Shown here: positions 14,473 through 22,356 of the stretch, piece by piece | How the letters are laid out: each line of letters begins with the position of its first letter | Numbering within the stretch: the first letter of the stretch is position 1 | Source: DASRDR01 sp963812945 [NCBI: uncultured Candidatus Rokubacteria bacterium] | GTDB lineage: Bacteria; Methylomirabilota; Methylomirabilia; Rokubacteriales | Length of the DNA: 31,922 nt | Reading direction: 5' to 3' | Assembly: GCA_963812945.1 (NCBI GenBank) | Contig: CAWEXD010000001.1 | Coordinates: 1 to 31,922 of the forward strand | Notes under the pieces: generated by a model | Databases searched by the model: none | Told to the model about the DNA's origin: nothing | Seen by the model: the letters and a program-made list of their open reading frames with translations, nothing else | Translations under genes and position numbers: made by a program

Positions 14473-16704
14473 GTGCTGATCCTCTTCGGCGTCACGATCT
14501 TCGTCGGTGCGAGCCTGCTGTTCCTGGTCCAGCCCATGTTCGCGCGGATGGCGCTGCCGCTGCTCGGCGGAGCCCCCGCCGTGTGGAACACGGCAATGGT
14601 GTTCTACCAGGCGGTCCTGCTCGTGGGATACGCCTACGCCCACGCGACGATGCGCTGGCTCGGGCCGCGCCGCCAGGCGGGCCTCCACCTGCTGGTCCTG
14701 CTCCTGCCGCTCTTGGTCCTGCCGATCGCGCTGCCGGCGGGCTGGACGCCGCCCGGCCAGACGAGCCCGATCCCCTGGCTCCTCGCCCTGCTCGCGGTGG
14801 CCGTCGGGCTCCCCTTCTTCGCCGTCTCCGCGACGAGCCCCGTCCTCCAGGCCTGGTTCGCCGCCACGGGCCACCCGGGAGCGCGAGACCCGTACGTCCT
14901 CTACGCCGCGAGCAACCTCGGCAGCATGCTCGCGCTCCTCGCCTACCCGGTCGTCGTCGAGCGCCTGCTCCGCCTGCACGCGCAGAGTCACCTCTGGGCA
15001 TGGGGCTACGGGAGCCTCGTCGTGCTGGCCGCCGCCTGCGCCCTCGCGCTCTGGCGTGCCCGCCCGGCCGGTCATGCGGGGGAGCCCGCGCACCCGCTCG
15101 CCGCGGCCTTGCCGGGCCCCGCGACGCCGGACCGCGCGGGCCGGCCCATCACGCGGGCCCGGCGCGCGCGCTGGGTGCTCCTCGCCGCGGTCCCGTCGAG
15201 CCTGATGCTGAGCGTCACGACCTATCTGTCCACCGACATCGCGGCGATCCCGCTCCTCTGGGTCGTGCCGCTGGCGATCTACCTCCTCACGTTCACCCTC
15301 GTGTTCGGCCGGCGGCGGATCATCCCGCACCGGGTCTGGGTCGAGCTCCTGCCGGTGGCGCTCCTGCCGCTGGTGCTCGTCCTGGTCGCCCGGGCCAACG
15401 AGCCGCTGGCCCTCGTGATCCCGACGCACCTCGTGGTCTTCTTCGTGGCGGCGATGGTCTGTCACGGCGAGCTGGCCCGCGACAAGCCCGACCCGCGCCA
15501 CCTCACCGAGTTCTACCTCTGGCTCTCGGCCGGCGGCGTGGTGGGAGGCGCGTTCACGGCGCTGCTCGCCCCGATCGTGTTCACGAACGTGCTGGAGTAC
15601 CCCCTCGTCCTGGCGCTGCTCCCGCTCCTGCCCGCGCGGCCCCCCGCCGCGTGGCTCGGCCGCACGAGCCGGATCCTGGACCTCGTCTTGCCGCTCGGCC
15701 TCGGCGTCTTGACGGTCGGGCTGCTCGTCGGGCTCGAGCGCGCGGGCTATGGGCCCGAGGCGATCGGCCCCGCCGTCGGGCTGGTGACGCTCCTCTGCCT
15801 CGCCTTCTGGCGCCGCCCCGTCCGCTTCGCGCTGGGCCTCGCCGCGCTCCTCCTCGCCGGCGCCGTCTATCAAGGCGAGGAAGGGCGCCTGCTCTACGCC
15901 GAGCGGAGCTTCTTCGGCGTCTCCCGGGTGACGCGGGACCCGAGCGGCCAGTACCACATGCTCATGCACGGGACCACGCTCCACGGGATGCAGGGGCTCG
16001 CCCCGGCGCGCCGGCGGGAACCCCTGACGTACTTCCACTCGAGCGGGCCCCTCGGCCAGTTCTTCGCCGCGGTCGATGGCGCGACCCCGCGGCGGGCCGT
16101 GGCCGTCGTCGGGCTCGGCGCGGGGTCGCTCGCCTGCTACGGGAAGGCGGACCAGCGGTGGACGTTCTACGAGATCGACCCCGTCGTGTTCCGGATCGCC
16201 CGGGACATGCGCTTCTTCACGTTCCTGCGGGACTGCCCGCCCAAGATCTTCGTCGTTCTGGGCGACGCCCGGCTCACCCTGGCCCGGGCCCCCGACCAGG
16301 TCTATGATCTGATCATCCTCGACGCCTACAGCTCGGACGCCCCGCCGATGCACCTCATCACGCTCGACGCGCTCCGCCTCTACCTGGCCAAGCTCGCGCC
16401 GGGCGGCGTGCTGCTCTTCAACATCTCGAACCGCCACCTGGATCTCGAGCCCGTTCTCGGTACGATCGCCCGGGCGGCCGGGCTCGTCGCGCGCACCCGG
16501 GACGACGCGCGGGTCGCGGCCGCGGAGCGCATGGCCGGGAAGGTGGAGTCACAGTGGGTCGTGATGGCGCGGCGGGAGGAGGATCTCGGCGCCCTCCGGG
16601 ACGACCCCGTCTGGAAAGCGCCCGCCGCGCCGCCGGACCTTCCGCCCTGGACCGACGACTTCGCGAGCCTCCTCGCCGCCTTCCGCTGGGGGGTCAAGCC
16701 GTGA
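14473..16704 (+). CDS. Fused MFS transporter-like / spermidine synthase-like protein
   Basis: A 743-residue two-part protein. The first about 450 residues are a polytopic membrane domain starting with ILFGVTIFVGASLLFLVQP and GGAPAVWNTAMVFYQ, typical of the 'fused MFS/spermidine synthase' family. The C-terminal part is a methyltransferase-like spermidine synthase fold, with VVGLGAGSLACYG (about residue 545), GDARLTL and DAYSSDAPPMHLIT (from residue 617). The aspartate of DAYSSD corresponds to the catalytic-site region of spermidine synthases. The substrate of these fusions is not established; polyamine synthesis coupled to membrane transport is only a hypothesis. The GTG start has an AGGAG site. 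Its stop overlaps the Rieske gene's GTG by 4 bases, so the two are probably co-translated. Confidence 0.9.
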   Translation: MLILFGVTIFVGASLLFLVQPMFARMALPLLGGAPAVWNTAMVFYQAVLLVGYAYAHATMRWLGPRRQAGLHLLVLLLPLLVLPIALPAGWTPPGQTSPIPWLLALLAVAVGLPFFAVSATSPVLQAWFAATGHPGARDPYVLYAASNLGSMLALLAYPVVVERLLRLHAQSHLWAWGYGSLVVLAAACALALWRARPAGHAGEPAHPLAAALPGPATPDRAGRPITRARRARWVLLAAVPSSLMLSVTTYLSTDIAAIPLLWVVPLAIYLLTFTLVFGRRRIIPHRVWVELLPVALLPLVLVLVARANEPLALVIPTHLVVFFVAAMVCHGELARDKPDPRHLTEFYLWLSAGGVVGGAFTALLAPIVFTNVLEYPLVLALLPLLPARPPAAWLGRTSRILDLVLPLGLGVLTVGLLVGLERAGYGPEAIGPAVGLVTLLCLAFWRRPVRFALGLAALLLAGAVYQGEEGRLLYAERSFFGVSRVTRDPSGQYHMLMHGTTLHGMQGLAPARRREPLTYFHSSGPLGQFFAAVDGATPRRAVAVVGLGAGSLACYGKADQRWTFYEIDPVVFRIARDMRFFTFLRDCPPKIFVVLGDARLTLARAPDQVYDLIILDAYSSDAPPMHLITLDALRLYLAKLAPGGVLLFNISNRHLDLEPVLGTIARAAGLVARTRDDARVAAAERMAGKVESQWVVMARREEDLGALRDDPVWKAPAAPPDLPPWTDDFASLLAAFRWGVKP

Positions 16705-17687
16705 CCCGCGGGGGGACCGCGCTACGCCGGTGCTGGCACCCGGTGGCGTACGCGACCGACGTCGGGACGGCCCCCCACGCGGCCACGCTCCTCGAGGAGC
16801 GGCTCGCGCTCTGGCGGGACTCGCGCGGCATGGTCCACGCCTTCCAGGATCTCTGCCTCCATCGCGGGACCGCGCTCTCGCTCGGCACGGTGCACGGGGA
16901 CGAGCTCGCGTGCGCGTACCATGGCTGGCGCTACGGCGCCGACGGCGCCTGCACGCGCATCCCACAGCTCGCCGACCCGACGCGCGTCCCGGCCCGGGCG
17001 CGGGTCCCCGCCTACCGGACCCTTGAGCGCTACGGCCTGGTGTGGGTCGCGCTGGACGACCCCGAGTGGCCCCTGCCCGAGGTGCCGGAGCTGGAGGATC
17101 CCGGCTGGCGGACGGTCCCCACGGGGCCCTTCGCCTGGCGGTGCGACGCCTCCCGCCAGGTGGAGAACTTCACGGACTTCGGTCACTTCGCCTTCGTCCA
17201 TCCCGGGCTCCTGGGCGACCCCGCCAAGCCGGTCGTGGCCGCCCACGAGGTGGAGACCGACGGCCACGTCCTCCGGTACCGGTACGCCCGGCCGGACGAG
17301 CCCAACACGGAGGAGCGCCCGGTGTTCGCCGCCGAGACGCGGAAGGAGCCGACCCGCCAGACGCGCTACGCGCTCCACCTCCCCTACACCATCGTCGAGC
17401 ACATCACCTGGGGACGGGCCGACGGGCTCGTGTACTTCTTCGCCTCGCAGCCGGTGGCGCCCGACCGCTGCATCGGCTACTGCCTGGTAGCGCGCAACTA
17501 CAACCTCGACCAGCCGGACGCGGTGATGCAGGACTTCGAGCGCGTCATCTTCGGCCAGGATCAGCGCGTCGTCGAGTCGCAGCGGCCCGACAGGGTCCCC
17601 TTCGACTTCGCCGCCGAGCTCCATCTCACCTTCGACAAGGTGGCCGTCGCCTATCGCCGGGCCATGGCGGCCCACGGCCTCGCATAG
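16701..17687 (+). CDS. Rieske [2Fe-2S] aromatic oxygenase, alpha-subunit type
   Basis: The 328-residue product has an N-terminal Rieske domain with both ligand pairs, CLH (Cys52, His54) and CAYH (Cys71, His74). Its catalytic domain has the mononuclear iron motif DFGHFAFVH (Asp159, His162, His167). This architecture matches vanillate demethylase, phenoxybenzoate dioxygenase and PaO-like oxygenases, which use O2 to hydroxylate or demethylate aromatic or cyclic substrates with an external reductase. No reductase gene is adjacent, so electrons must come from elsewhere. The GTG at 16701 gives a GTGA overlap with the upstream fusion gene. The frame extends further upstream, but that part is shadow. 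The substrate is unknown. Confidence 0.9.
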   Translation: MTRGGTALRRCWHPVAYATDVGTAPHAATLLEERLALWRDSRGMVHAFQDLCLHRGTALSLGTVHGDELACAYHGWRYGADGACTRIPQLADPTRVPARARVPAYRTLERYGLVWVALDDPEWPLPEVPELEDPGWRTVPTGPFAWRCDASRQVENFTDFGHFAFVHPGLLGDPAKPVVAAHEVETDGHVLRYRYARPDEPNTEERPVFAAETRKEPTRQTRYALHLPYTIVEHITWGRADGLVYFFASQPVAPDRCIGYCLVARNYNLDQPDAVMQDFERVIFGQDQRVVESQRPDRVPFDFAAELHLTFDKVAVAYRRAMAAHGLA

Positions 17688-17695
17688 GAGCCAGC

Positions 17696-19036
17696 ATGCG
17701 TACATTCGACCGCTCCCGAGCCCTCCTCGAGCGCGCCCGCCGGTCCCTGGCCGGCGGCGTGTCGAGCCCAGTCCGCGGGACGCTGCCCGTCCCTCTCTAC
17801 TTCACCCGGGGGGAGGGGCCCCGCCTCCAGGACGCCGACGGGAACTGGTACCTCGACTACGCGGCGGCGTGGGGGCCCGTGATCCTCGGCTACTCCCATC
17901 CTGCCCTCGTCGCCGCCGCCCACCGCGCGGCGGAGCGCCCGTTCACCTACGGCGCCCAGCACGAGCTCGAGATCTCCGTGGCCGAGCGGATCCAGGCGGC
18001 CGTGCCGAGCGCGGAGCGCGTGGCCTTCAGCTCGAGCGGGAGCGAGGTCGTCCAGCTCGCCCATCGGCTGGCTCGCGCCTTCACGCGCCGCACCCTGATG
18101 CTGAAGTTCGAGGGCCACTACCACGGGTGGATCGACGGCGCGCTCGTGAGCTACCACCCGCGCGAGGGGCTCGGGCCCCGCGAGGCGCCGCACGTGATCC
18201 CGGGCTCCTTCGGCCAGGTGCCGAACGTCGTGGACAACGTCCTGGTCGCGCCGTGGAACGACCTCGCGGTGCTCGAGGGCCTGTTCCGGGCTCATCCGGA
18301 CCGGATCGCCGGCGTGATGATGGAGCCGGTCCTCTGCAACAGCGGGTGCATCATGCCGATCCCGGGCTATCTCGAGGGCGTGCGCGACCTCTGCCGGCGG
18401 CACGGGGCGCTCTTCATCATGGACGAGGTCATCACGGGCTTCCGGATCGCCCTCGGCGGCGCGCAGGCCCACTTCGGCGTCACGCCCGACCTCTCGACGT
18501 TCGGGAAGGCGGTGGCGGGCGGGGCGCCCCTGTCGGTCGTCGCCGGCCGCCGGGAGATCATGGAGCAGACTCACGGCGCGGGCGTCGCCTTTGGCGGGAC
18601 GTTCAACGGGAACCCCCTGTCGCTGGCGATCGCCGACGCCACGCTCGCGGAGCTGGCGCGTGACGGGGGCGCGGCCCTCGGGCAGGCGAACCGGTCGGGC
18701 GAGGCCTTGCTGGAGGGGATCCGCGGCCTCGGGCGGCGCCACGGCCTGCCGCTCCTGGTCGCGGGCTTCGGCGCGGCGTTCGCGCTCCACTTCACCCGCC
18801 GGACGGAGCTCAGGGACTACCGGGACACGCTCGACGACGACGCCGAGATGCTCGGGGGGTTCCTCCGCGGCGCCCTCGAGGAGGGGCTCCACGTGCTGCC
18901 GGACGGCCGGTTCTACGTCTCGGCCGTCCACACGGCCGCCGACGTCGAGGAGACGCTGGCCATCGTGGACCGCGTGTTCGGGGCCCTCGGAGAGCCGGCT
19001 CGGAGGATCGACCGGAGCGCGAGCGCTCGGGTCTGA
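17696..19036 (+). CDS. Class III aminotransferase, glutamate-1-semialdehyde aminomutase-like
   Basis: A 446-residue PLP enzyme of fold type I, class III. It has the N-terminal signature LAGGVSSPVRG, cofactor-phosphate loop SSSGSE (about 112-117), FEGHYHGW, the pyridine-nitrogen aspartate in MDEVITGFR (Asp243), and the Schiff-base lysine Lys271 in FGKAVAGG. These resemble HemL, but the genomic setting (Rieske oxygenase, spermidine synthase-like fusion) is unlike haem biosynthesis. It may instead be a catabolic or secondary-metabolism transaminase or aminomutase. The ATG lies 8 bases after the Rieske stop, with AGGAG overlapping that stop. Family is certain, reaction uncertain. Confidence 0.9.
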   Translation: MRTFDRSRALLERARRSLAGGVSSPVRGTLPVPLYFTRGEGPRLQDADGNWYLDYAAAWGPVILGYSHPALVAAAHRAAERPFTYGAQHELEISVAERIQAAVPSAERVAFSSSGSEVVQLAHRLARAFTRRTLMLKFEGHYHGWIDGALVSYHPREGLGPREAPHVIPGSFGQVPNVVDNVLVAPWNDLAVLEGLFRAHPDRIAGVMMEPVLCNSGCIMPIPGYLEGVRDLCRRHGALFIMDEVITGFRIALGGAQAHFGVTPDLSTFGKAVAGGAPLSVVAGRREIMEQTHGAGVAFGGTFNGNPLSLAIADATLAELARDGGAALGQANRSGEALLEGIRGLGRRHGLPLLVAGFGAAFALHFTRRTELRDYRDTLDDDAEMLGGFLRGALEEGLHVLPDGRFYVSAVHTAADVEETLAIVDRVFGALGEPARRIDRSASARV

Positions 19037-19060
19037 CGGGGCTAGACGCGAGACGCGCTT

Positions 19061-19088
19061 CGGCCCGGCCCCTGACGGGGCCGGGCCG
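19061..19088. terminator. Perfect 12-bp hairpin between converging genes
   Basis: Arms 19061-19072 and 19077-19088 are perfect complements around a TGAC loop and almost all G/C; an imperfect stem extends further outward. It starts 24 bases after the aminotransferase stop and 17 bases after the cold-shock gene stop on the other strand. No T-tract follows on either strand, so a bidirectional terminator or RNA-stabilising hairpin is inferred from position and symmetry. Confidence 0.55.
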
Positions 19089-19105
19089 CGCGCTCGCGAA
19101 ACCGG

Positions 19106-19309
19106 TCAGGCAGACTTCTTGACGTTCGACGCCTGGAGACCCTTCGGACCCCGGGTGACCTCGAACTCGACCTTGTCACCCTCGGCCAGGCTGCGGAAAC
19201 CGCTCGCCTGGATGGCCGAGTAGTGGACGAACACGTCCTGCCCGTCCTCTTGGGTGATGAACCCGTAGCCCTTCGCGTCGTTGAACCACTTCACCAATCC
19301 GCTTGCCAT
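19106..19309 (-). CDS. Cold-shock protein, CspA family
   Basis: A 67-residue single cold-shock domain. The RNA-binding motifs RNP1 (KGYGFITQ) and RNP2 (VFVHYSAI) are intact, as is the start [10 protein letters not shown]. Such proteins bind single-stranded RNA and act as RNA chaperones or antiterminators, often after temperature downshift or in rapid growth. A strong ribosome site (AAGGAGGAG) is 8 bases before the ATG. The reading frame remains open well upstream, but family length fixes this start. The gene has a recognisable promoter about 150 bases upstream and a structured leader, as known for cold-shock genes. Confidence 0.96.
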   Translation of the reverse strand: MASGLVKWFNDAKGYGFITQEDGQDVFVHYSAIQASGFRSLAEGDKVEFEVTRGPKGLQASNVKKSA

Positions 19310-19450
19310 GCTCCCTACTCCTCCTTGCTTGGTTCCCGCCGATGCGGCGGTGCTTCCCCCACATCGGGGGACAAACGAAAACGCCGAACGAACCCGGGTT
19401 CGCGCGGCGTTCTCACTTCCTGACGGCCTGACCACTGAACCACGAATGCT
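19310..19450 (-). promoter_or_regulatory. Structured 5' leader of the cold-shock gene
   Basis: About 140 transcribed bases precede the start codon. They contain a 32-base inverted repeat at 19380-19411 (7-bp outer stem, 2x2 mismatch, 7-bp inner arms) followed on the minus strand by TTTTCGTTT, which looks like an intrinsic terminator. Next come a CCCCC/GGGGG hairpin (19356-19370) and a CCGCCG/CGGCGG hairpin (19336-19350) just before the ribosome site. The length matches the long temperature-responsive leader known for E. coli cspA, but the sequence is not recognisably related. Attenuation or thermosensing is inferred. Confidence 0.55.
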
Positions 19451-19456
19451 TGCGGC

Positions 19457-19484
19457 ATTGTACACTGGGCGACTTGCCGGTCAA
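19457..19484 (-). promoter_or_regulatory. Promoter of the cold-shock gene
   Basis: Minus-strand TTGACC (19479-19484), 16-base spacer, then TACAAT (19457-19462, five of six) preceded by GTG in an extended -10 arrangement. The predicted start is near 19450. This is one of the best sigma70-like promoters in the window. Confidence 0.7.
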
Positions 19485-19687
19485 GGGAAATCTTCCAGTT
19501 TCGCGAGGGGAATCCATCCCTACTCCCGCTGGCCGACATCGCCTCGGTCAATCCTCGTAACATGTTTCAGTATATGACAAAATTCAGTCCTGATGGCCCG
19601 CATCGTGGGGCCGGGCCCTCAGGGATTCCGACTTGCGCTCACTCATCTGGGCTACCCTGGACGGCAGTGATTGCGAAGGTCGTGCCG
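19485..19687. other. Divergent intergenic region
   Basis: No gene is seen. An AT-rich patch around 19557-19590 includes the palindrome AACATGTT (19559-19566). It could hold the promoter of the CopC gene, but no clear -35/-10 pair is visible on the plus strand. Confidence 0.35.
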
Positions 19688-20584
19688 ATGCGAGTGGCGT
19701 CAACTGATCGACGGCGCCGGACGACGGTCTGTCATGGCGTCGTCGTGTCGCTGGCCGTGCTGGCCTGGCTGCCCGACCTGGCGGGAGCGCGACCGGCCCT
19801 CGCCGGGCACGGGGGCATCGTGCAGCTGAACCGGGCCGCCGCAGGCCCGTACGCCCTGTCCGTCTGGACCCAGCCCTCGCCCCCCCGTCCGGGACCCTGG
19901 CAGGTGGACGTCGCGGTGATGCAGGAGAGCGGCGTGCCCGTCGCGGACGCCATGGTCCGCGTCCGCGCCGAGCCCCTCGAGGGCGCCGGCGCACCGGTGG
20001 AGACCGACGCGCGCCGCGACGCCGACCCCCTCGGGGTGCGCTATCGCGCGAGCCTCGCGCTGGGACGCGCCGGGCCGTGGCGGGTGACGGTGTCCATCGC
20101 CGGGCCCGCAGGCCCGGGTGCCGTCAGCTTCCCGGTCGACGTCGAGCCGGCGGGCCTCGGATGGTGGCCGGCCGCCCTGGGCGCAGCATGTCTCGCGGTC
20201 GCGGCGGCGGTCGCCGTCGCCTGGCGCCGGCGCCGGCTCACGGGCGTCGCGCTCGCCCTCCTCCTGATGGCCTCGCCGGCCTGGCCCCACGCCTCCCTGG
20301 TCCGGTCGAGCCCGGCGCGGCGCGCCACCCTCACGACCGCGCCGGACCGGGTCCAACTCTGGTTCAACGAGGCCGTCGAGCCGAAGTTCTCGAGCCTCTC
20401 GGTGCTGGATGCAGGCGGTCAGCAGGTGGACCTCGGCGACGCGCGGGTCGATCCCGAGGACCCGAAGCGCTTGACCGTCGGGTTGAAGCCGCTCGGCCGC
20501 GGCACCTACCGCGTCCGCTTCCGTGTCCTCTCGGTCGACGGTCACGTCGTCGAGAGCGAGTTCCCGTTCACGCTGCGCCCGTAG
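19688..20584 (+). CDS. Membrane-anchored two-domain protein with C-terminal CopC domain
   Basis: With the ATG at 19688 the product is 298 residues. It has an N-terminal signal segment (about 15-40), then a first beta-rich domain (about 55-152) resembling FixH/YtkA-type periplasmic domains. A transmembrane helix follows (about 159-179) and an RRRR turn, then a second hydrophobic helix (about 184-199). The C-terminal CopC domain (about 201-296) begins HASLVRSSP and carries NEAVEPKF and SVDGHVVE. CopC proteins bind Cu(II) through an N-terminal histidine and a later histidine; His201 and His286 correspond. In stand-alone CopC that first histidine is freed by signal cleavage, whereas here it follows a helix. 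A periplasmic copper-handling role is likely. CopD is not adjacent. Confidence 0.82.
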   Translation: MRVASTDRRRRTTVCHGVVVSLAVLAWLPDLAGARPALAGHGGIVQLNRAAAGPYALSVWTQPSPPRPGPWQVDVAVMQESGVPVADAMVRVRAEPLEGAGAPVETDARRDADPLGVRYRASLALGRAGPWRVTVSIAGPAGPGAVSFPVDVEPAGLGWWPAALGAACLAVAAAVAVAWRRRRLTGVALALLLMASPAWPHASLVRSSPARRATLTTAPDRVQLWFNEAVEPKFSSLSVLDAGGQQVDLGDARVDPEDPKRLTVGLKPLGRGTYRVRFRVLSVDGHVVESEFPFTLRP

Positions 20585-20698
20585 CACGCCCACACGGGAC
20601 CCTAGGATGGGCACCGTTGTCTTGACATTCGGTCACATTCGCTTGACACCTGCGCCGGCGATCGTGGCGCCGGTGGAGATCCCGGGGCTTCCCCGACC
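20585..20698. other. Convergent intergenic region
   Basis: No gene is visible. It holds two CTTGACA copies (20621-20627 and 20642-20648), two interleaved ACATTCG copies (20625-20631, 20635-20641), and a small CGGGG/CCCCG hairpin near 20683-20695 that may help terminate the ABC operon. GACCCTAG occurs at both ends (20598-20605 and 20695-20702). Confidence 0.35.
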
Positions 20699-21514
20699 CT
20701 AGTCGAACGTCGTGAGCTGGGCTGCCGCCTGGCGGTCGTAGCCGAGGCTCGCCCGCAGGAGCTGGCGGGTGTACGGCTCCGCCGGCTCCGCGGCGCGCAG
20801 CTGGCCGGCCGTCAGCTCCTCCACGACCCGCCCGGCGTTCATCACCAGCAGGCGCTCGCAGAGATGCGCCACGATCGCCAGGTTGTGGCTCACGAGCACG
20901 TAGGTCAGTCCGCGCTCGCGCCGGAGGCGGGCGAGGAGGTTCAGGATCTCCGCCTGCACCGACACGTCGAGCGCCGAGGTGGGCTCGTCGAGCAGGAGGA
21001 TGCGGGGCTCGAGGATCAGGGCGCGGGCGATCGACACGCGCTGGCGCTGGCCGCCGGAGAGCTGGTGCGGGTAGCGGAAGCGGAAGCCCGGGCCGAGCCC
21101 CACCTCGCCGAGCGCCCGCTCGATCCGCCGGTCCGCCTCGCCGCGCCGCGCGAGCCCGTGGATGGCGAGCGGCTCGCTCAGCACCCGGTCCACCGTGTGG
21201 CGCGGGTGGAGCGACCCGTAGGGATCCTGGAAGACCATCTGGCAGACGCGTGCGAACGCCCGCGCGCGATGCGCCTCCTGGGTCTGGCCGGCGACGGTGA
21301 TTCGCCCGGCCGCGGGCGGGACCAGGCCCGCGATGGCCCGCAGCACCGTGGTCTTCCCGGAGCCGGACTCGCCAACCAGGCCGAACGCGGCGCCTTCGTC
21401 GACCCGAAAAGACACGCCGCGGACGGCGTGGACGCCGCCGTCGCTCCCCTGCCCGAAGACCACGTGGAGCCCGTCGATCTCCAGGATCGCCGGCGCCGCC
21501 CGGGAGGGGCTCAC
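20699..21514 (-). CDS. dppF: Peptide-type ABC transporter ATP-binding protein (DppF-like)
   Basis: A 271-residue ABC ATPase with Walker A GESGSGKT, Q-loop MVFQDPYGSLHPR, signature LSGGQRQR, Walker B ILLLDEPTSALD and switch histidine VSHN. The C-terminal YTRQLL region is typical of the oligopeptide/dipeptide/nickel family. Together with the adjacent DppD-like ATPase it should form the heterodimeric motor of a peptide-type importer. The GTG start at 21514 makes a GTGA overlap with the dppD-like stop. It is the last gene of the five-gene operon. Peptide, nickel, glutathione or other small solutes are all possible cargoes for this family. Confidence 0.93.
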   Translation of the reverse strand: MSPSRAAPAILEIDGLHVVFGQGSDGGVHAVRGVSFRVDEGAAFGLVGESGSGKTTVLRAIAGLVPPAAGRITVAGQTQEAHRARAFARVCQMVFQDPYGSLHPRHTVDRVLSEPLAIHGLARRGEADRRIERALGEVGLGPGFRFRYPHQLSGGQRQRVSIARALILEPRILLLDEPTSALDVSVQAEILNLLARLRRERGLTYVLVSHNLAIVAHLCERLLVMNAGRVVEELTAGQLRAAEPAEPYTRQLLRASLGYDRQAAAQLTTFD

Positions 21515-22356
21515 GCCGCCGGCCCGTCCCGCCACGCGGGGTCCCGCTCGAGGACGGCCAGCTCGGCGACCGGCTGGTCGATGCGGGGCAGCGAGCGGAG
21601 GAGCCCCTGGGTGTAGGGGTGGCGCGCGGCCGCGAGGTCGCGGGCCCGGCAGGTCTCGACGATCCGCCCCGCGTACATGATGAGCACGCGATCGCAGAAC
21701 GAGGCGACCAGGTTCAGATCGTGGCTGATGAAGACGAGCCCCATGCCGCGCTCGGTCACGAGGTCGTCCAGGATCGCCAGGACCTGGTTCTGCACCGTGA
21801 CGTCCAGCGCGGACGTGGGCTCGTCGGCGATCAGGAGGTCGGGCCCGGCCGCGAGCATCATGGCGATCATGACCCGCTGGCCCATGCCCCCCGAGACCTC
21901 GTGGGGATACACCTCGTAGACGCGCTCCGGGTTCCGGATCCGGACCGCTTCCAGCATCTCGAGCGCCCGGCGGCGGCACTCGTCCCAGGACGCGTTCGAG
22001 TGCACCCGCCACGCCTCGGCGACCTGGTCGCCCACGGGCATCACCGGGTTCAGGGAGAACTTCGGGTCCTGGAGAACCATCGCGATCCGCTGGCCCCGGA
22101 TGCGCCGCATCTCCGCCTCGGGGGCGGCCTGGAGGTCGATCCCCTCGAACTCGAGGCGGCGCGCGGTCACGCGCCCCGGCGGCGGCACCAGCCGGAGGAT
22201 GGCGCGGCCGGTCATCGACTTCCCGGAGCCGGACTCGCCCACGATGCCGAGCTTCTCCCGCCCGACCTCGAAGCTCACGCCCCGGACGGCCTCGACGGTG
22301 TGCACCCGCCCCGGGAAGCGGACCCACAGGTCCTCGACGGTGAGAATCGGGGTCAT
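21511..22356 (-). CDS. dppD: Peptide-type ABC transporter ATP-binding protein (DppD-like)
   Basis: A 281-residue ABC ATPase with Walker A GESGSGKS (40-47), Q-loop MVLQDPKFSLNP, a signature variant VSGGMGQR typical of DppD/OppD, Walker B LLIADEPTSALD and FISHD. It is shorter than usual (about 320-330), because the C-terminal oligopeptide-transporter extension is trimmed after HPYTQGLL. The ATG at 22356 overlaps the TGA of dppC (ATGA), and its own stop overlaps dppF (GTGA). It pairs with the DppF-like subunit. Confidence 0.93.
   Translation of the reverse strand: MTPILTVEDLWVRFPGRVHTVEAVRGVSFEVGREKLGIVGESGSGKSMTGRAILRLVPPPGRVTARRLEFEGIDLQAAPEAEMRRIRGQRIAMVLQDPKFSLNPVMPVGDQVAEAWRVHSNASWDECRRRALEMLEAVRIRNPERVYEVYPHEVSGGMGQRVMIAMMLAAGPDLLIADEPTSALDVTVQNQVLAILDDLVTERGMGLVFISHDLNLVASFCDRVLIMYAGRIVETCRARDLAAARHPYTQGLLRSLPRIDQPVAELAVLERDPAWRDGPAA

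Noticed and set aside
14344-16437. 697-codon open frame on the minus strand
   Set aside because: It is antisense to the clearly coding fused MFS/spermidine synthase gene, is made of E/R/D/G-rich low-complexity sequence and has no recognisable domain. It is a shadow of G/C-rich third positions.
19378-19449. tRNA-like stretch on the minus strand (GTGGTTCAGTGGTCAG followed by a CCCGGGTTCG arm)
   Set aside because: The acceptor ends do not pair, the D stem and a 5-bp anticodon stem cannot form, and the stretch lies in the leader of the cold-shock gene.
20621-20648. Two CTTGACA boxes as promoter -35 elements
   Set aside because: No -10 lies at a suitable distance, and transcription from here would run antisense into the ABC operon.
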